A stretch of DNA of 64,000 nt from Xaviernesmea oryzae (lineage in GTDB: Bacteria > Pseudomonadota > Alphaproteobacteria > Rhizobiales > Rhizobiaceae): positions 310,001 through 374,000 of the forward strand of contig NZ_FXAF01000011.1 in the NCBI RefSeq assembly GCF_900177415.1. The letters are read 5' to 3'. Shown here piece by piece: positions 9,177 through 16,661 of this stretch. Position numbers and translations under genes: made by a program. Each line of letters starts with the position of its first letter. Position 1 is the stretch's first letter. The notes beneath the pieces are model-generated. The model made no database searches and was not told where the DNA came from. It saw only the letters and a program-made list of their open reading frames with translations.

Positions 9177-9746
9177 TCAGAATTTGTAGCCCAGCATGAC
9201 ACCGGCATGGCTCAGGCCGTCGTTCGGGCCATCGCAGAGCTCCGCATGGGAGGAGTGCTCGACCTGCGCGGCGATGCGCCAGTTGTCGGTGAGCTTGAAG
9301 CCCGCTGCCGCGTATTCGTGAAAGAGCAGGCGGCAGCCGAGTGCCGGACCTGATCCGCCGTCATCATCGAGATCGCCGTCGTGAATTGCTCCGCCGACAC
9401 CCACTTCGAGAAACAGCCGATCGGTGAGGTCGGCGGTCCACGATAAACCGGCATAGACCTGGCTGGTCTCGCCGGCGGTGCTCAGACTTCCGCCCACATG
9501 AATTCGCGGGCGCAGGAGCTTGTCGATGCCTTGCGCTTCGTCATGGCTCCAGGGATCGAAGAAGAGCATGCCCGTCGCAAACACGCCGTCTTCATGATGC
9601 CCCTCATCGATCGAGGCAAGCACGCCGAAGCGGGCCTCATCGAATATCGGTTCCTGTGCGGCTGCCGAATTGAATGTCGCGGAGAAGAGCGCTGCGGTCA
9701 GTGCGGACGAAAGGAAAACACGACGGCAACGGGATTTCATCAGCAT
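9177..9746 (-). CDS. PagL-like lipid A 3-O-deacylase (acyloxyacyl hydrolase family)
   Basis: A predicted outer-membrane beta-barrel of 189 residues. A signal peptide spans residues 1-30 (cleavage near NSAAA|QEP). The rest shows alternating hydrophobic strands and ends in aromatic residue F after GVMLGYK, the usual beta-barrel C-terminus. The His-x-Ser pair expected of PagL is present as HSS (His164, Ser166), followed by the NDGLSHAG segment. PagL removes the 3-O-linked acyl chain of lipid A. A second ATG at 9740 has better spacing to the GAGGTGG site and may be the true start. Its place between purQ and purL is odd for an envelope gene. Confidence 0.75.
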   Translation of the reverse strand: MLMKSRCRRVFLSSALTAALFSATFNSAAAQEPIFDEARFGVLASIDEGHHEDGVFATGMLFFDPWSHDEAQGIDKLLRPRIHVGGSLSTAGETSQVYAGLSWTADLTDRLFLEVGVGGAIHDGDLDDDGGSGPALGCRLLFHEYAAAGFKLTDNWRIAAQVEHSSHAELCDGPNDGLSHAGVMLGYKF

Positions 9747-9904
9747 GTGCCCACCTCACCGAATCGCCTGGCGATCATCAATGATTGGTAGGATGGGAAG
9801 AGCGCTGCTGTCCATGCCTCGCTTAAGCTGTATCAGGTGGCATATTCAACAGCTGCGGGATGCATCCGCCGGCACGCGCCGGGATCGTCTTTCCTGCCGC
9901 GCCG

Positions 9905-10300
9905 TCAGCAGCCGCTGGCGCCGCCCGCCCAGCGCAGGACGTCGCGCCTGATCCGCTCGCCTTCCGCGCCATTCATCAAAGGACCAAAGGCGTCCAGGCG
10001 GGCGGGATTGCCTTCCGCCTGCACCACCAGGACGGGGCGCGATTCAGGACTGTTGCGCGGAACGGCGAGGATGCGCGGACGCCCGGAAAAGGAGTTGAGC
10101 TCGGGCGCCAGCCGATAGGGTTTGAAGGCCGCATCCTGCGATTTGAACCAGCATGTGTTGGCGGCGAGCGCCACGCGCTCCATGGTCGGCAGCGCAGCGC
10201 GATTCTGCGCCGGCGCTTCGCGTCCCGATTGGCAGGCCGAAAGGATCAGGCCCGCAACGGCAACGGAGAGGACGGCGGGCAGGCGAGGAGTAAACGGCAT
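9905..10300 (-). CDS. Putative lipoprotein of unknown function
   Basis: A 131-residue protein with a lipoprotein signal: basic N-terminus, a hydrophobic run and the lipobox LSAC (Cys23). The mature part has two further cysteines (in NTCWF and at the last residue) that could form a disulfide. A run of hydrophobic beta-type segments includes RPVLVVQAEG. No domain is recognised. The ATG at 10300 is preceded by AGGA at 8 nt. It lies 45 bp after purQ in the same direction, so it is probably on the purine transcript. Confidence 0.7.
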   Translation of the reverse strand: MPFTPRLPAVLSVAVAGLILSACQSGREAPAQNRAALPTMERVALAANTCWFKSQDAAFKPYRLAPELNSFSGRPRILAVPRNSPESRPVLVVQAEGNPARLDAFGPLMNGAEGERIRRDVLRWAGGASGC

Positions 10301-10348
10301 CAAAGCGTCCTGATCTGGTTTCCGCAGGATTAAGGCAGGGCGGCCGAC

Positions 10349-11029
10349 TTAAGCGGATGCGGCGACCACATCGAGCGCGGAGGCGAAGAGGCCGCGCCCG
10401 TCGTTGCCGCCATGGGCTGCCTCGATCAGGTTTTCCGGATGCGGCATCATGCCGAGCACGTTGCCGCTTCTGTTCATGACGCCGGCAATGTCGTTCAGGG
10501 AGCCGTTCGGATTGGTGCCCTCGGCATAGCGGAAGACGATCTGGCCGCTGTCTTCCATGGAAGCCAGGGTGTCCGCATCGACGAAATAGTTGCCGTCGTG
10601 GTGGGCGACCGGGCAGCGGATGATCTGGCCTTTTTCGTAGGCCCGGGTGAAGTCCGTCTCGGCGTTGACCACTTCGAGCTTCACTTCCTTGCAGACGAAT
10701 TTCAGCGAGGAATTGCGCATCAGGACGCCCGGCAGCATGCCGGCTTCGACCAGGATCTGAAAGCCGTTGCAGACGCCGAGCACCTTCACGCCCCTGTCGG
10801 CCTTCTCCTTGATCGCCTGCATGACCGGCATGCGCGCCGCGATCGCGCCGCAGCGCAGATAGTCGCCGTATGAGAAGCCGCCCGGAATGACGATGAGATC
10901 GACGTCATCCGGGATAACGGTCTCGGTCTGCCAGACGGTAACCGGCGCGTTGCCGGAAATCTTGGTGAGCGCGGCGATCATGTCGCGATCGCGGTTGAGC
11001 CCGGGAAGCTGAACGACGGCGGATTTCAT
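10349..11029 (-). CDS. purQ: Phosphoribosylformylglycinamidine synthase, glutaminase subunit
   Basis: Supplies ammonia from glutamine to PurL. The 226-residue class I glutamine amidotransferase shows the oxyanion segment VIPGGFSYGDYLRCG, the nucleophile elbow VLGVCNGFQ (Cys87) and the C-terminal catalytic His-x-Glu in MMPHPEN. Its ATG overlaps the stop of the upstream coiled-coil ORF by 4 bases (ATGA), which points to translational coupling; its own ribosome-binding site is weak. Confidence 0.96.
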   Translation of the reverse strand: MKSAVVQLPGLNRDRDMIAALTKISGNAPVTVWQTETVIPDDVDLIVIPGGFSYGDYLRCGAIAARMPVMQAIKEKADRGVKVLGVCNGFQILVEAGMLPGVLMRNSSLKFVCKEVKLEVVNAETDFTRAYEKGQIIRCPVAHHDGNYFVDADTLASMEDSGQIVFRYAEGTNPNGSLNDIAGVMNRSGNVLGMMPHPENLIEAAHGGNDGRGLFASALDVVAASA

Positions 11030-11283
11030 GGATGCGGTTCAAACCTTGCCTGTGCCTCGGCAAGCTCGCGCAATTCGAGGCGGTTTTCGATACGGTCGAG
11101 ACGATTTTCAATGTGCCCAACGGTGACGCGCAAATTGTTGACGCCCCCCTGCAGCACGTGAAGTTGTCCTCTCAAGGTCATGTGGTCGGCGCGCAATTCG
11201 CTGATCGCAAGATCGACCTTGTCGAAGCGCTGATGAAGCTTCTTCAAGAGCTCATACATCAATTCACTCGTGATCTCGACCAT
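11026..11283 (-). CDS. Small coiled-coil protein inserted between purS and purQ
   Basis: An 85-residue soluble protein with continuous heptad-like repeats of Leu, Ile and Val from about residue 7 to 75 (for example LHVLQGGVNNLRVTVGHIEN), so probably one long alpha-helical oligomer. It has no cysteine, signal peptide or enzyme motif, and I do not recognise a family. The start is well supported (GGAGTAGGAA just before the ATG). Its stop overlaps the purQ start and it begins 17 bp after purS, so it is embedded in the FGAM synthase genes. A role as an assembly or regulatory helix for PurL/PurQ/PurS is only an inference from place. Confidence 0.75.
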   Translation of the reverse strand: MVEITSELMYELLKKLHQRFDKVDLAISELRADHMTLRGQLHVLQGGVNNLRVTVGHIENRLDRIENRLELRELAEAQARFEPHP

Positions 11284-11300
11284 TTCCTACTCCGCAACCG

Positions 11301-11543
11301 TCAGTCGAGAGCGATAGTATAGTTCTCGATCACCGTGTTTGCCAGAAGCTTCTCGCACATCGCCTTCAGGTCTTCTTCGGCCTTGGCCTTGTCGGCGCTT
11401 TCGAGCTCGATGTCGAATACCTTGCCCTGGCGCACATGCCCGACGCCGGAAAAGCCGAGGCTGCCGAGCGCCCCTTCGATGGCCTTGCCCTGAGGATCGA
11501 GAACGCCGTTCTTGAGCGTGACCGTCACGCGTGCCTTGATCAC
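11301..11543 (-). CDS. purS: Phosphoribosylformylglycinamidine synthase subunit PurS
   Basis: The small subunit that bridges PurL and PurQ and helps channel ammonia. The 80-residue product starts VIKARVTVTLKNGVLDPQG and contains the typical LGSLGFSGVGHVRQGKVFDIEL. The frame is open further upstream, but the family start is the GTG at 11543-11541, with AAGGGG seven bases before it. It lies 16 bp after purC. Confidence 0.95.
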   Translation of the reverse strand: MIKARVTVTLKNGVLDPQGKAIEGALGSLGFSGVGHVRQGKVFDIELESADKAKAEEDLKAMCEKLLANTVIENYTIALD

Positions 11544-11559
11544 TGATCCACCCCTTGGA

Positions 11560-12324
11560 TTACTTGACGAGAACTGGTCCGGTGCCCCGGATCGGCTCGT
11601 TCTCATTGATGATGCCGAGACGGCGCGCCACTTCCGAATAGGCTTCCAGAAGGCCGCCCATATCACGCCGGAACCGGTCCTTGTCCATCTTTTCCCGGGT
11701 TTCGATGTCCCAGAGGCGGCAGCTGTCCGGAGAAATCTCGTCGGCGAGGATGATGCGCATCATGTCGCCTTCGAACAGACGGCCGCATTCGATCTTGAAA
11801 TCGACGAGCTGGATGCCGACGCCGAGGAAGAGGCCGGACAGGAAGTCGTTGACGCGGATGGCGAGCGCCATGATGTCGTCGAGCTCGGCCGGGTTCGCCC
11901 AGCCGAAGGCGGTGATGTGCTCCTCGGAGACCATCGGATCGGCAAGCGCGTCGGACTTGTAGTAGAACTCGATGATCGAGCGCGGCAGGACCATGCCCTC
12001 TTCGATGCCGAGGCGGGTCGAGAGCGAACCGGCGGCGACATTGCGCACGACGATCTCCAGCGGAATCATCTCCACTTCCTTGATCAGCTGCTCGCGCATG
12101 TTCAGCCGGCGGATGAAATGCGTCGGAATGCCGATCTTGTTGAGATGGGTGAAGAGGTATTCGGAGATGCGGTTGTTGAGAACGCCCTTGCCGTCGATGA
12201 CGTCATGTTTCTTCTTGTTGAAGGCGGTGGCGTCGTCCTTGAAGAACTGGATCAGCGTGCCTGGCTCCGGGCCCTCATACAGGATCTTGGCCTTGCCTTC
12301 GTAGATACGGCGGCGACGGTTCAT
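11560..12324 (-). CDS. purC: Phosphoribosylaminoimidazole-succinocarboxamide synthase
   Basis: Joins aspartate to CAIR, giving SAICAR, in purine synthesis. The 254-residue product starts MNRRRRIYEGKAKILYEG, the conserved SAICAR synthetase N-terminus, and carries the substrate-binding segments KDDATAFN and VRNVAAGSLSTRLG plus EISPDSCRLWD near the C-terminus. The frame extends to 12471, but the upstream part has no family similarity. It is the first gene of the purC-purS-ORF-purQ cluster; the 650-bp gap upstream must hold its promoter. Confidence 0.97.
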   Translation of the reverse strand: MNRRRRIYEGKAKILYEGPEPGTLIQFFKDDATAFNKKKHDVIDGKGVLNNRISEYLFTHLNKIGIPTHFIRRLNMREQLIKEVEMIPLEIVVRNVAAGSLSTRLGIEEGMVLPRSIIEFYYKSDALADPMVSEEHITAFGWANPAELDDIMALAIRVNDFLSGLFLGVGIQLVDFKIECGRLFEGDMMRIILADEISPDSCRLWDIETREKMDKDRFRRDMGGLLEAYSEVARRLGIINENEPIRGTGPVLVK

Positions 12325-12980
12325 GATTTCTTGTCTCGTTTGTTGGCGCCCCTTGCAGGCGCAATGGATGATGTTCGAGCGGTCCCTTATCGGAAAAGAA
12401 CGGGTTTCACAATGCAGGCCTCCAAAACCTTGACCCAGCGAGAACTCCTGACGAAAGCGAACAGGAATCATTCGACATCAGATTACACGGATTCTTGAAG
12501 TTTTTGCTCCGGCAACGGCGGTGTCCTGTCGGAAGGGACAGTAATGAACAAGAAAAGCAGGGGACCATGATATTCCGCTCTTTGTGACCGGGTGGAGCCC
12601 GCAGAGACAAATCCGCCACGGTCGGCCCTTCAATCCAGGCACGGTTCCCGCGCAGCAGGCCGACGATGCGTCGGACCGCGCATTGCCAATTGCCGCCAGC
12701 CATGCCGAATATCTGGTGATTTCCAGTCTCACCGGCAAGGTTTCCCGCGACATAGCCACCAAATTGCGTCATGATTTCGGCGTGGCCGGCGCCGCCGTTT
12801 TCGATCGCGGACCGCCGGCCGGAATCCGGGGTGGGCGATCCGCGTCCCAGGGATCTTGGCATCCATCAATTCCGTGAGAGATTTCGCTTCTGCAAGCGCC
12901 GCAATCGGCGGCATGCCGATTGCGCTTCGCTTATCTTTTGATTAAGGGGTCCAGGCAAAGTCACTTTTGGGAGACCCGAG
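12325..12980. other. 656-bp region without a confident gene
   Basis: This gap must hold the divergent promoters of purC (-) and the zeta-subunit gene (+). Several short open frames exist on both strands (for example 12729-12914 minus, 12584-12877 plus, 12407-12862 minus), but none has a good ribosome-binding site or a recognisable product. The minus-strand frames 12914-12729 and 12862-12407 could be pieces of one decayed gene joined by a frameshift; I cannot confirm this. The last 60 bases before 12981 are AT-richer and contain the GGGAG site of the next gene. Confidence 0.5.
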
Positions 12981-13295
12981 ATGAGCGGCATCAACGATCG
13001 CGAAAAAGCCTTCGAAAACAAGTTCGCCCTGGACCAGGAGTTGAAGTTCAAGGCGCTCGCCCGCCGCAACAAGCTTGTCGGCCTCTGGGCGGCCGGTCTG
13101 CTCGGCAAGGCGGATGTCGAAGCCTATGCGAAGGAGGTCGTCGTCGCCGATTTCGAAGAGGCCGGCGAGGAGGATGTCTTCCGCAAGCTCCGCAAGGATT
13201 TCGATGCCGCCGGCGTTTCGGTCTCCGATCAGGATATCCGCACCAGGATGGTCGAACTGCTGGCCGAGGCGGTCACCCAGATCGAGAACCAGTAA
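12981..13295 (+). CDS. F1-ATPase inhibitor zeta subunit (DUF1476)
   Basis: A 104-residue, highly charged helical protein matching the alphaproteobacterial DUF1476 family: MSGINDREKAFENKFALDQE, then the hydrophobic LVGLWAAGLLG and acidic helices. In Paracoccus the family member binds F1-ATPase through its N-terminal region and blocks ATP hydrolysis; in other species the inhibition is weaker. The N-terminal inhibitory stretch is present here. GGGAG precedes the ATG by 7 bases. It is monocistronic, with a strong terminator 25 bp after the stop. Confidence 0.92.
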   Translation: MSGINDREKAFENKFALDQELKFKALARRNKLVGLWAAGLLGKADVEAYAKEVVVADFEEAGEEDVFRKLRKDFDAAGVSVSDQDIRTRMVELLAEAVTQIENQ

Positions 13296-13311
13296 GCGGC
13301 ATCCCTGCTTT

Positions 13312-15969
13312 TCATGACGGGCCGCGTCCGGCAGGGCGCGGCTTTTCCTTTGGGCCGCGGGAATGTGCTGGCCGCGGCTCGGAGCCTTCCCCGGCCTGGA
13401 GCCGCCCAATTCTGGCAAGACGCCAGCGGCCCGAACGGATGAAGTCCGGGAGGCTGGACCGGGGCATCGGTCTTGCGAGCGCATAGCCCTGCAGCACGTC
13501 GCAGCCGAGATCGCGCAGGATGCGGATTTGCTCCGCGGTTTCGACGCCTTCGGCAATGACCCGGATATTCAGGGACCTGCCGATCTCGATGATGGTTCCG
13601 ACCAGTTTTCGCTGCTTCTGGGATTGGCTGACGAGACGGACGAGTTCCCGGTCTATCTTGAGTGCTCGAGGATTGAGCCGCAGCAGGCTGATGATCGAGG
13701 CATGGCCGGTGCCGAAATCGTCGATCTCGATGTCGATGCCGAGCCTCCTGATCCGCGCCAGGGTCTTCATCACCTCCTCGTCGCAGTCGTCGAAGAAGAT
13801 CGATTCCAGAAGCTCGAAGGCGATCGTACCCGGCTCGATCCCCAGCTTCCTGAGCTTCCGCGGCAGCGACGCATCGCGCAGCCGCCGGTAGGAGACGTTG
13901 ACCGAGAGTTTCGGGATCGAGAGGCCTTGCCGCCGCCATTCGCGGAAATCCGCGAGCGCCTTGTCGAGGATCATGCCGTCGATTGCCGGGACGACGTCCA
14001 GTTCCTCCGCGGTTTCCAGGAATTTCACGGGTGAGAGCAGGCCGTGTTCGGGGTGTACCCAGCGGGCCAGCGTTTCGACGCCGACGATCTCAAGCGTCCG
14101 GGCGTCGAACTGAAGCTGATAGAAGGGAACGAATTCGTTGCGCTCCAGGCCGAGCAATATCTCGTCCGACATGCGCCTGGTGCTGATGATCTCCTTCTGG
14201 GTGTCGGCCGAGAAGAATTCGTGCCGGTTGCGGCCGTTGTTCTTGGCGCGGTAGAGCGCGATATCGGCATTCAGGAGGAGCTGGCGCGCATCGGCATCCG
14301 CCGCCGCCTCGCAGGCGATGCCGATGCTGGCGCCGAAACGGCAGTCGTGCCCTTCGTAGGAGACCGGCTTTCGCAACTCCCTGATGATCCGCTCGGCGAG
14401 ATTGGAGAGTTTGCGCGGCGACCCCTGGAATTTCGAAAGGATCACGAATTCGTCGCCGCCGACCCGGGCTACGAAATCACCCTTGCGGATGGTCCCCTTG
14501 AGGATCTTGGCCACGTGCTTGAGCATCATGTCGCCGGCGCTGTGACCGAGCGTATCGTTGATCTGCTTGAAGCGGTCGAGGTCCACGTGGAGGATGGCGA
14601 TGCCCTGTCCGTCGCGGACGCATTCGGCCGCAACACGGTCCAGCATCTCGTCGAGGTAACGCCGGTTCGGCAGATCGGTGAGATGGTCGTGCATCGCATT
14701 GTGTTCGATGCGGCTGCGGGCGGCTTCGAGCTCGCGGTTGCGCGCCTCCGCAAGGGTCTTGGCCCGTTCGAGCTCGCGATGCAGCATCACGTCGGCCGTG
14801 ACGTCCCAGTTTGCGCCGACCATCTTCCGATGGCCGTTGCCGTCCGTGAAGGACATGGTGCGCGTGCGCACGATTCGCTCCGAACCGTCCCGCAGGATGA
14901 CACGATATTCGTCGGAGAAACGTTCGCCATCGCGGATATGCGCCTGGACGTTGGCCTGGACGCGCGCCGCGTCGTCGGGGTGCAGGAAGTTTTCCCACAG
15001 GCCGCCGATGACGACTTCCTCGCTTTTCTGCAGGCCGTAGATGCGGAACATCCGCTCGTCCCAGTCCACTTCGCCGGTGTCGAAGTCGGATTCGTAGACG
15101 CCGATCCCGGAGATCTCGAGCGCCATGTCGAGCCGCCGCGACATCTTCGCCATGGCTTCTTCCGCCGCCTTGCGGGCGCTGATGTCCGTATCGGTACCGA
15201 CGACGCGCGTGGCTTTGCCGTTGCCGTCCCATTCGATGCAGGCGCCACGGCATTCGATCCAGATCCAGTGGCCGTGTTTGTGGCGCTCGCGGTACTCGAA
15301 GACCGCATAGGCCGGATCGCCGGCATTCTGGCGCTCCATCGCATGGACGACCCGGTCCCGGTCGTCGGGATGGACGAGGTCCAGCCATTCCTGCGTGCTG
15401 GAAGCGAGCGGATCCTCCGGCGACATTCCACGGATCTGACGCCATACCGGCGAATAGTATTTCTGGCCGGTCGCGTAATTATGGTCCCAGACGCCCGAGG
15501 CGGAGCTGACCAGCGCATTGTTCCAGCGGCTCTCGCGCTCGGCAAGCTCCTCGATTTGTCTCTTCTGCGCGGTGATGTCGGCAAAGTGCAGACAGAAAAG
15601 GAGCTGGCCTTCCATGCCATGGCCGAGCGGCACGATGGAAACGAGCGCCCATCGCGGGAATCCGCCGGGATCGACGAGACGCAGTTCCAGCCGTTCCGTC
15701 AGGGAGCCGGCATTCAGGGCGTCGAGCCTTTCATCGAACGCCGCGATGTCGTCGGGATGAAGCAGGCCGGGAAACAGGGAGGGGAGACGATCGGTCCAAT
15801 CGCGCCGAAAGGTCTCGTTGGCGAGCAGCAGGGTGCCGGCGTGATCGATTGCCGCCAGAGGCAGGGGAACCGCCTCGAAAACCGCCTCCAGCACGCTGAT
15901 CATGCCCCCGGTTACGGGCTCTGACGGGCGTGAGAGGACATTGGACGGCATCGGCACGACTAAGCTCAC
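13312..15969 (-). CDS. PAS-PAS-PAS-GGDEF-EAL cyclic-di-GMP protein
   Basis: An 885-residue putative bifunctional c-di-GMP enzyme. At least three PAS/PAC sensor domains (about 25-410) precede a GGDEF diguanylate cyclase domain with an intact RVGGDEF (about residue 500-506) and an EAL phosphodiesterase domain (about 600-850). In the latter the signature reads ETL (near residue 630). The other catalytic motifs look intact: NVSYRRL, ELLES, DDFGTG and LKIDRELV, AEGVET. No transmembrane segment is seen, so it is probably cytoplasmic. The C-terminal 40 residues are basic, proline-rich and overlap the terminator of the convergent zeta-subunit gene. MPSNV (15951) is an alternative start. Confidence 0.92.
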   Translation of the reverse strand: MSLVVPMPSNVLSRPSEPVTGGMISVLEAVFEAVPLPLAAIDHAGTLLLANETFRRDWTDRLPSLFPGLLHPDDIAAFDERLDALNAGSLTERLELRLVDPGGFPRWALVSIVPLGHGMEGQLLFCLHFADITAQKRQIEELAERESRWNNALVSSASGVWDHNYATGQKYYSPVWRQIRGMSPEDPLASSTQEWLDLVHPDDRDRVVHAMERQNAGDPAYAVFEYRERHKHGHWIWIECRGACIEWDGNGKATRVVGTDTDISARKAAEEAMAKMSRRLDMALEISGIGVYESDFDTGEVDWDERMFRIYGLQKSEEVVIGGLWENFLHPDDAARVQANVQAHIRDGERFSDEYRVILRDGSERIVRTRTMSFTDGNGHRKMVGANWDVTADVMLHRELERAKTLAEARNRELEAARSRIEHNAMHDHLTDLPNRRYLDEMLDRVAAECVRDGQGIAILHVDLDRFKQINDTLGHSAGDMMLKHVAKILKGTIRKGDFVARVGGDEFVILSKFQGSPRKLSNLAERIIRELRKPVSYEGHDCRFGASIGIACEAAADADARQLLLNADIALYRAKNNGRNRHEFFSADTQKEIISTRRMSDEILLGLERNEFVPFYQLQFDARTLEIVGVETLARWVHPEHGLLSPVKFLETAEELDVVPAIDGMILDKALADFREWRRQGLSIPKLSVNVSYRRLRDASLPRKLRKLGIEPGTIAFELLESIFFDDCDEEVMKTLARIRRLGIDIEIDDFGTGHASIISLLRLNPRALKIDRELVRLVSQSQKQRKLVGTIIEIGRSLNIRVIAEGVETAEQIRILRDLGCDVLQGYALARPMPRSSLPDFIRSGRWRLARIGRLQAGEGSEPRPAHSRGPKEKPRPAGRGPS
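13321..13349 (+). terminator. Strong terminator of the zeta-subunit gene, inside the opposite gene
   Basis: A 9-bp stem with one G-U pair (GCCGCGTCC / GGGCGCGGC), a 4-nt loop (GGCA) and the tail TTTTCCTTT form a textbook rho-independent terminator on the plus strand. It lies within the last codons of the convergent GGDEF-EAL gene, whose C-terminal sequence is therefore constrained. Confidence 0.8.
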
Positions 15970-16039
15970 CGCAAAACGAGTGCGGACATTAGCAGGTGCC
16001 CATTAAGCTCGGCTTAAAATTGCAGTTCAAATTGCGGCA

Positions 16040-16055
16040 CCCCGAAAATACGGGG
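16040..16055 (-). terminator. Short hairpin between hydrolase and GGDEF-EAL genes
   Basis: A 5-bp stem (CCCCG / CGGGG) with a 6-nt AT-rich loop lies between the end of the RBBP9-like gene and the GGDEF-EAL start. It is short and has no clean T-run; it may be a weak terminator only. Confidence 0.3.
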
Positions 16056-16075
16056 AAAGCCGTTTTCATGCGTCT

Positions 16076-16630
16076 TCAGGGTTTCAGCCGACTCAGGAAC
16101 CGGGCGAAGACCATCGTGCCTTCCGGCCAGGGGCCATGGCCGGATTCGGCGTTGATGTGCCCCGCTTCTCCCGCATCGACGAGCAGCGAGCCCCAGGCGG
16201 CCGTGATGTCGTCGGCATGCTCGAAGGAGCCGAAAGGGTCGTTGCGGCTGGCGACGGTCAGCGAGGGAAAGGGCAGGGGATCGCGCGGGTAGGGGCCGAA
16301 GGTCATCAGGTGTTTCGGCCGGATTTTGGGGTTGTCCAGTTCCGGCGGAGCCACGAAGAAAGCGCCGGCGACCCGTTTCCTGAACAGCGGAATGGCATGG
16401 ATCGCGGAAGGGATGCCGAGGGAATGGGCGATCAGCACCACCGGGCGGATGGAGGCATTCACTTCCTCGGCGACCCGCGCCACCCAATCCTCCCGGACAG
16501 GTTTCGACCACTCCGCCTGCTCCACGCGGCGGGCGGTGGCAAGCTTCGATTGCCACCGTGTCTGCCAGTGGTTCGGTCCGGAATTGGTGTAGCCGGGGAT
16601 GATCAGGATATCGGCTTCGGAAGCTTTCAT
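16076..16630 (-). CDS. RBBP9/YdeN-family alpha/beta hydrolase
   Basis: A small serine hydrolase of 184 residues. Family features are the opening ILIIPGYTNSGPNHWQ, the nucleophile elbow AHSLG, and the C-terminal catalytic-histidine region ESGHGPWPEG. The start ATG (16630) is preceded by AGGCGG; the longer open frame upstream runs into purB. It lies 31 bp after the purB stop and is probably co-transcribed. Natural substrates of this family are unclear. Confidence 0.87.
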   Translation of the reverse strand: MKASEADILIIPGYTNSGPNHWQTRWQSKLATARRVEQAEWSKPVREDWVARVAEEVNASIRPVVLIAHSLGIPSAIHAIPLFRKRVAGAFFVAPPELDNPKIRPKHLMTFGPYPRDPLPFPSLTVASRNDPFGSFEHADDITAAWGSLLVDAGEAGHINAESGHGPWPEGTMVFARFLSRLKP

Positions 16631-16661
16631 GCCGCCTATCTGTGTTCGCTGGCCTGTAACA

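Noticed and set aside
11544..11666. Longer PurS open frame
   Set aside because: The upstream part is antisense-like and overlaps purC; the GTG at 11543 gives a normal 80-residue PurS.
12407..12862. A 151-codon minus-strand ORF in the purC-zeta gap
   Set aside because: No ribosome-binding site and no recognised domain; it also runs into the purC 5' region. Noted only as a possible decayed gene.
14044..15924. A 626-codon plus-strand frame opposite the GGDEF-EAL gene
   Set aside because: Antisense to strong PAS, GGDEF and EAL motifs, so it is a shadow.
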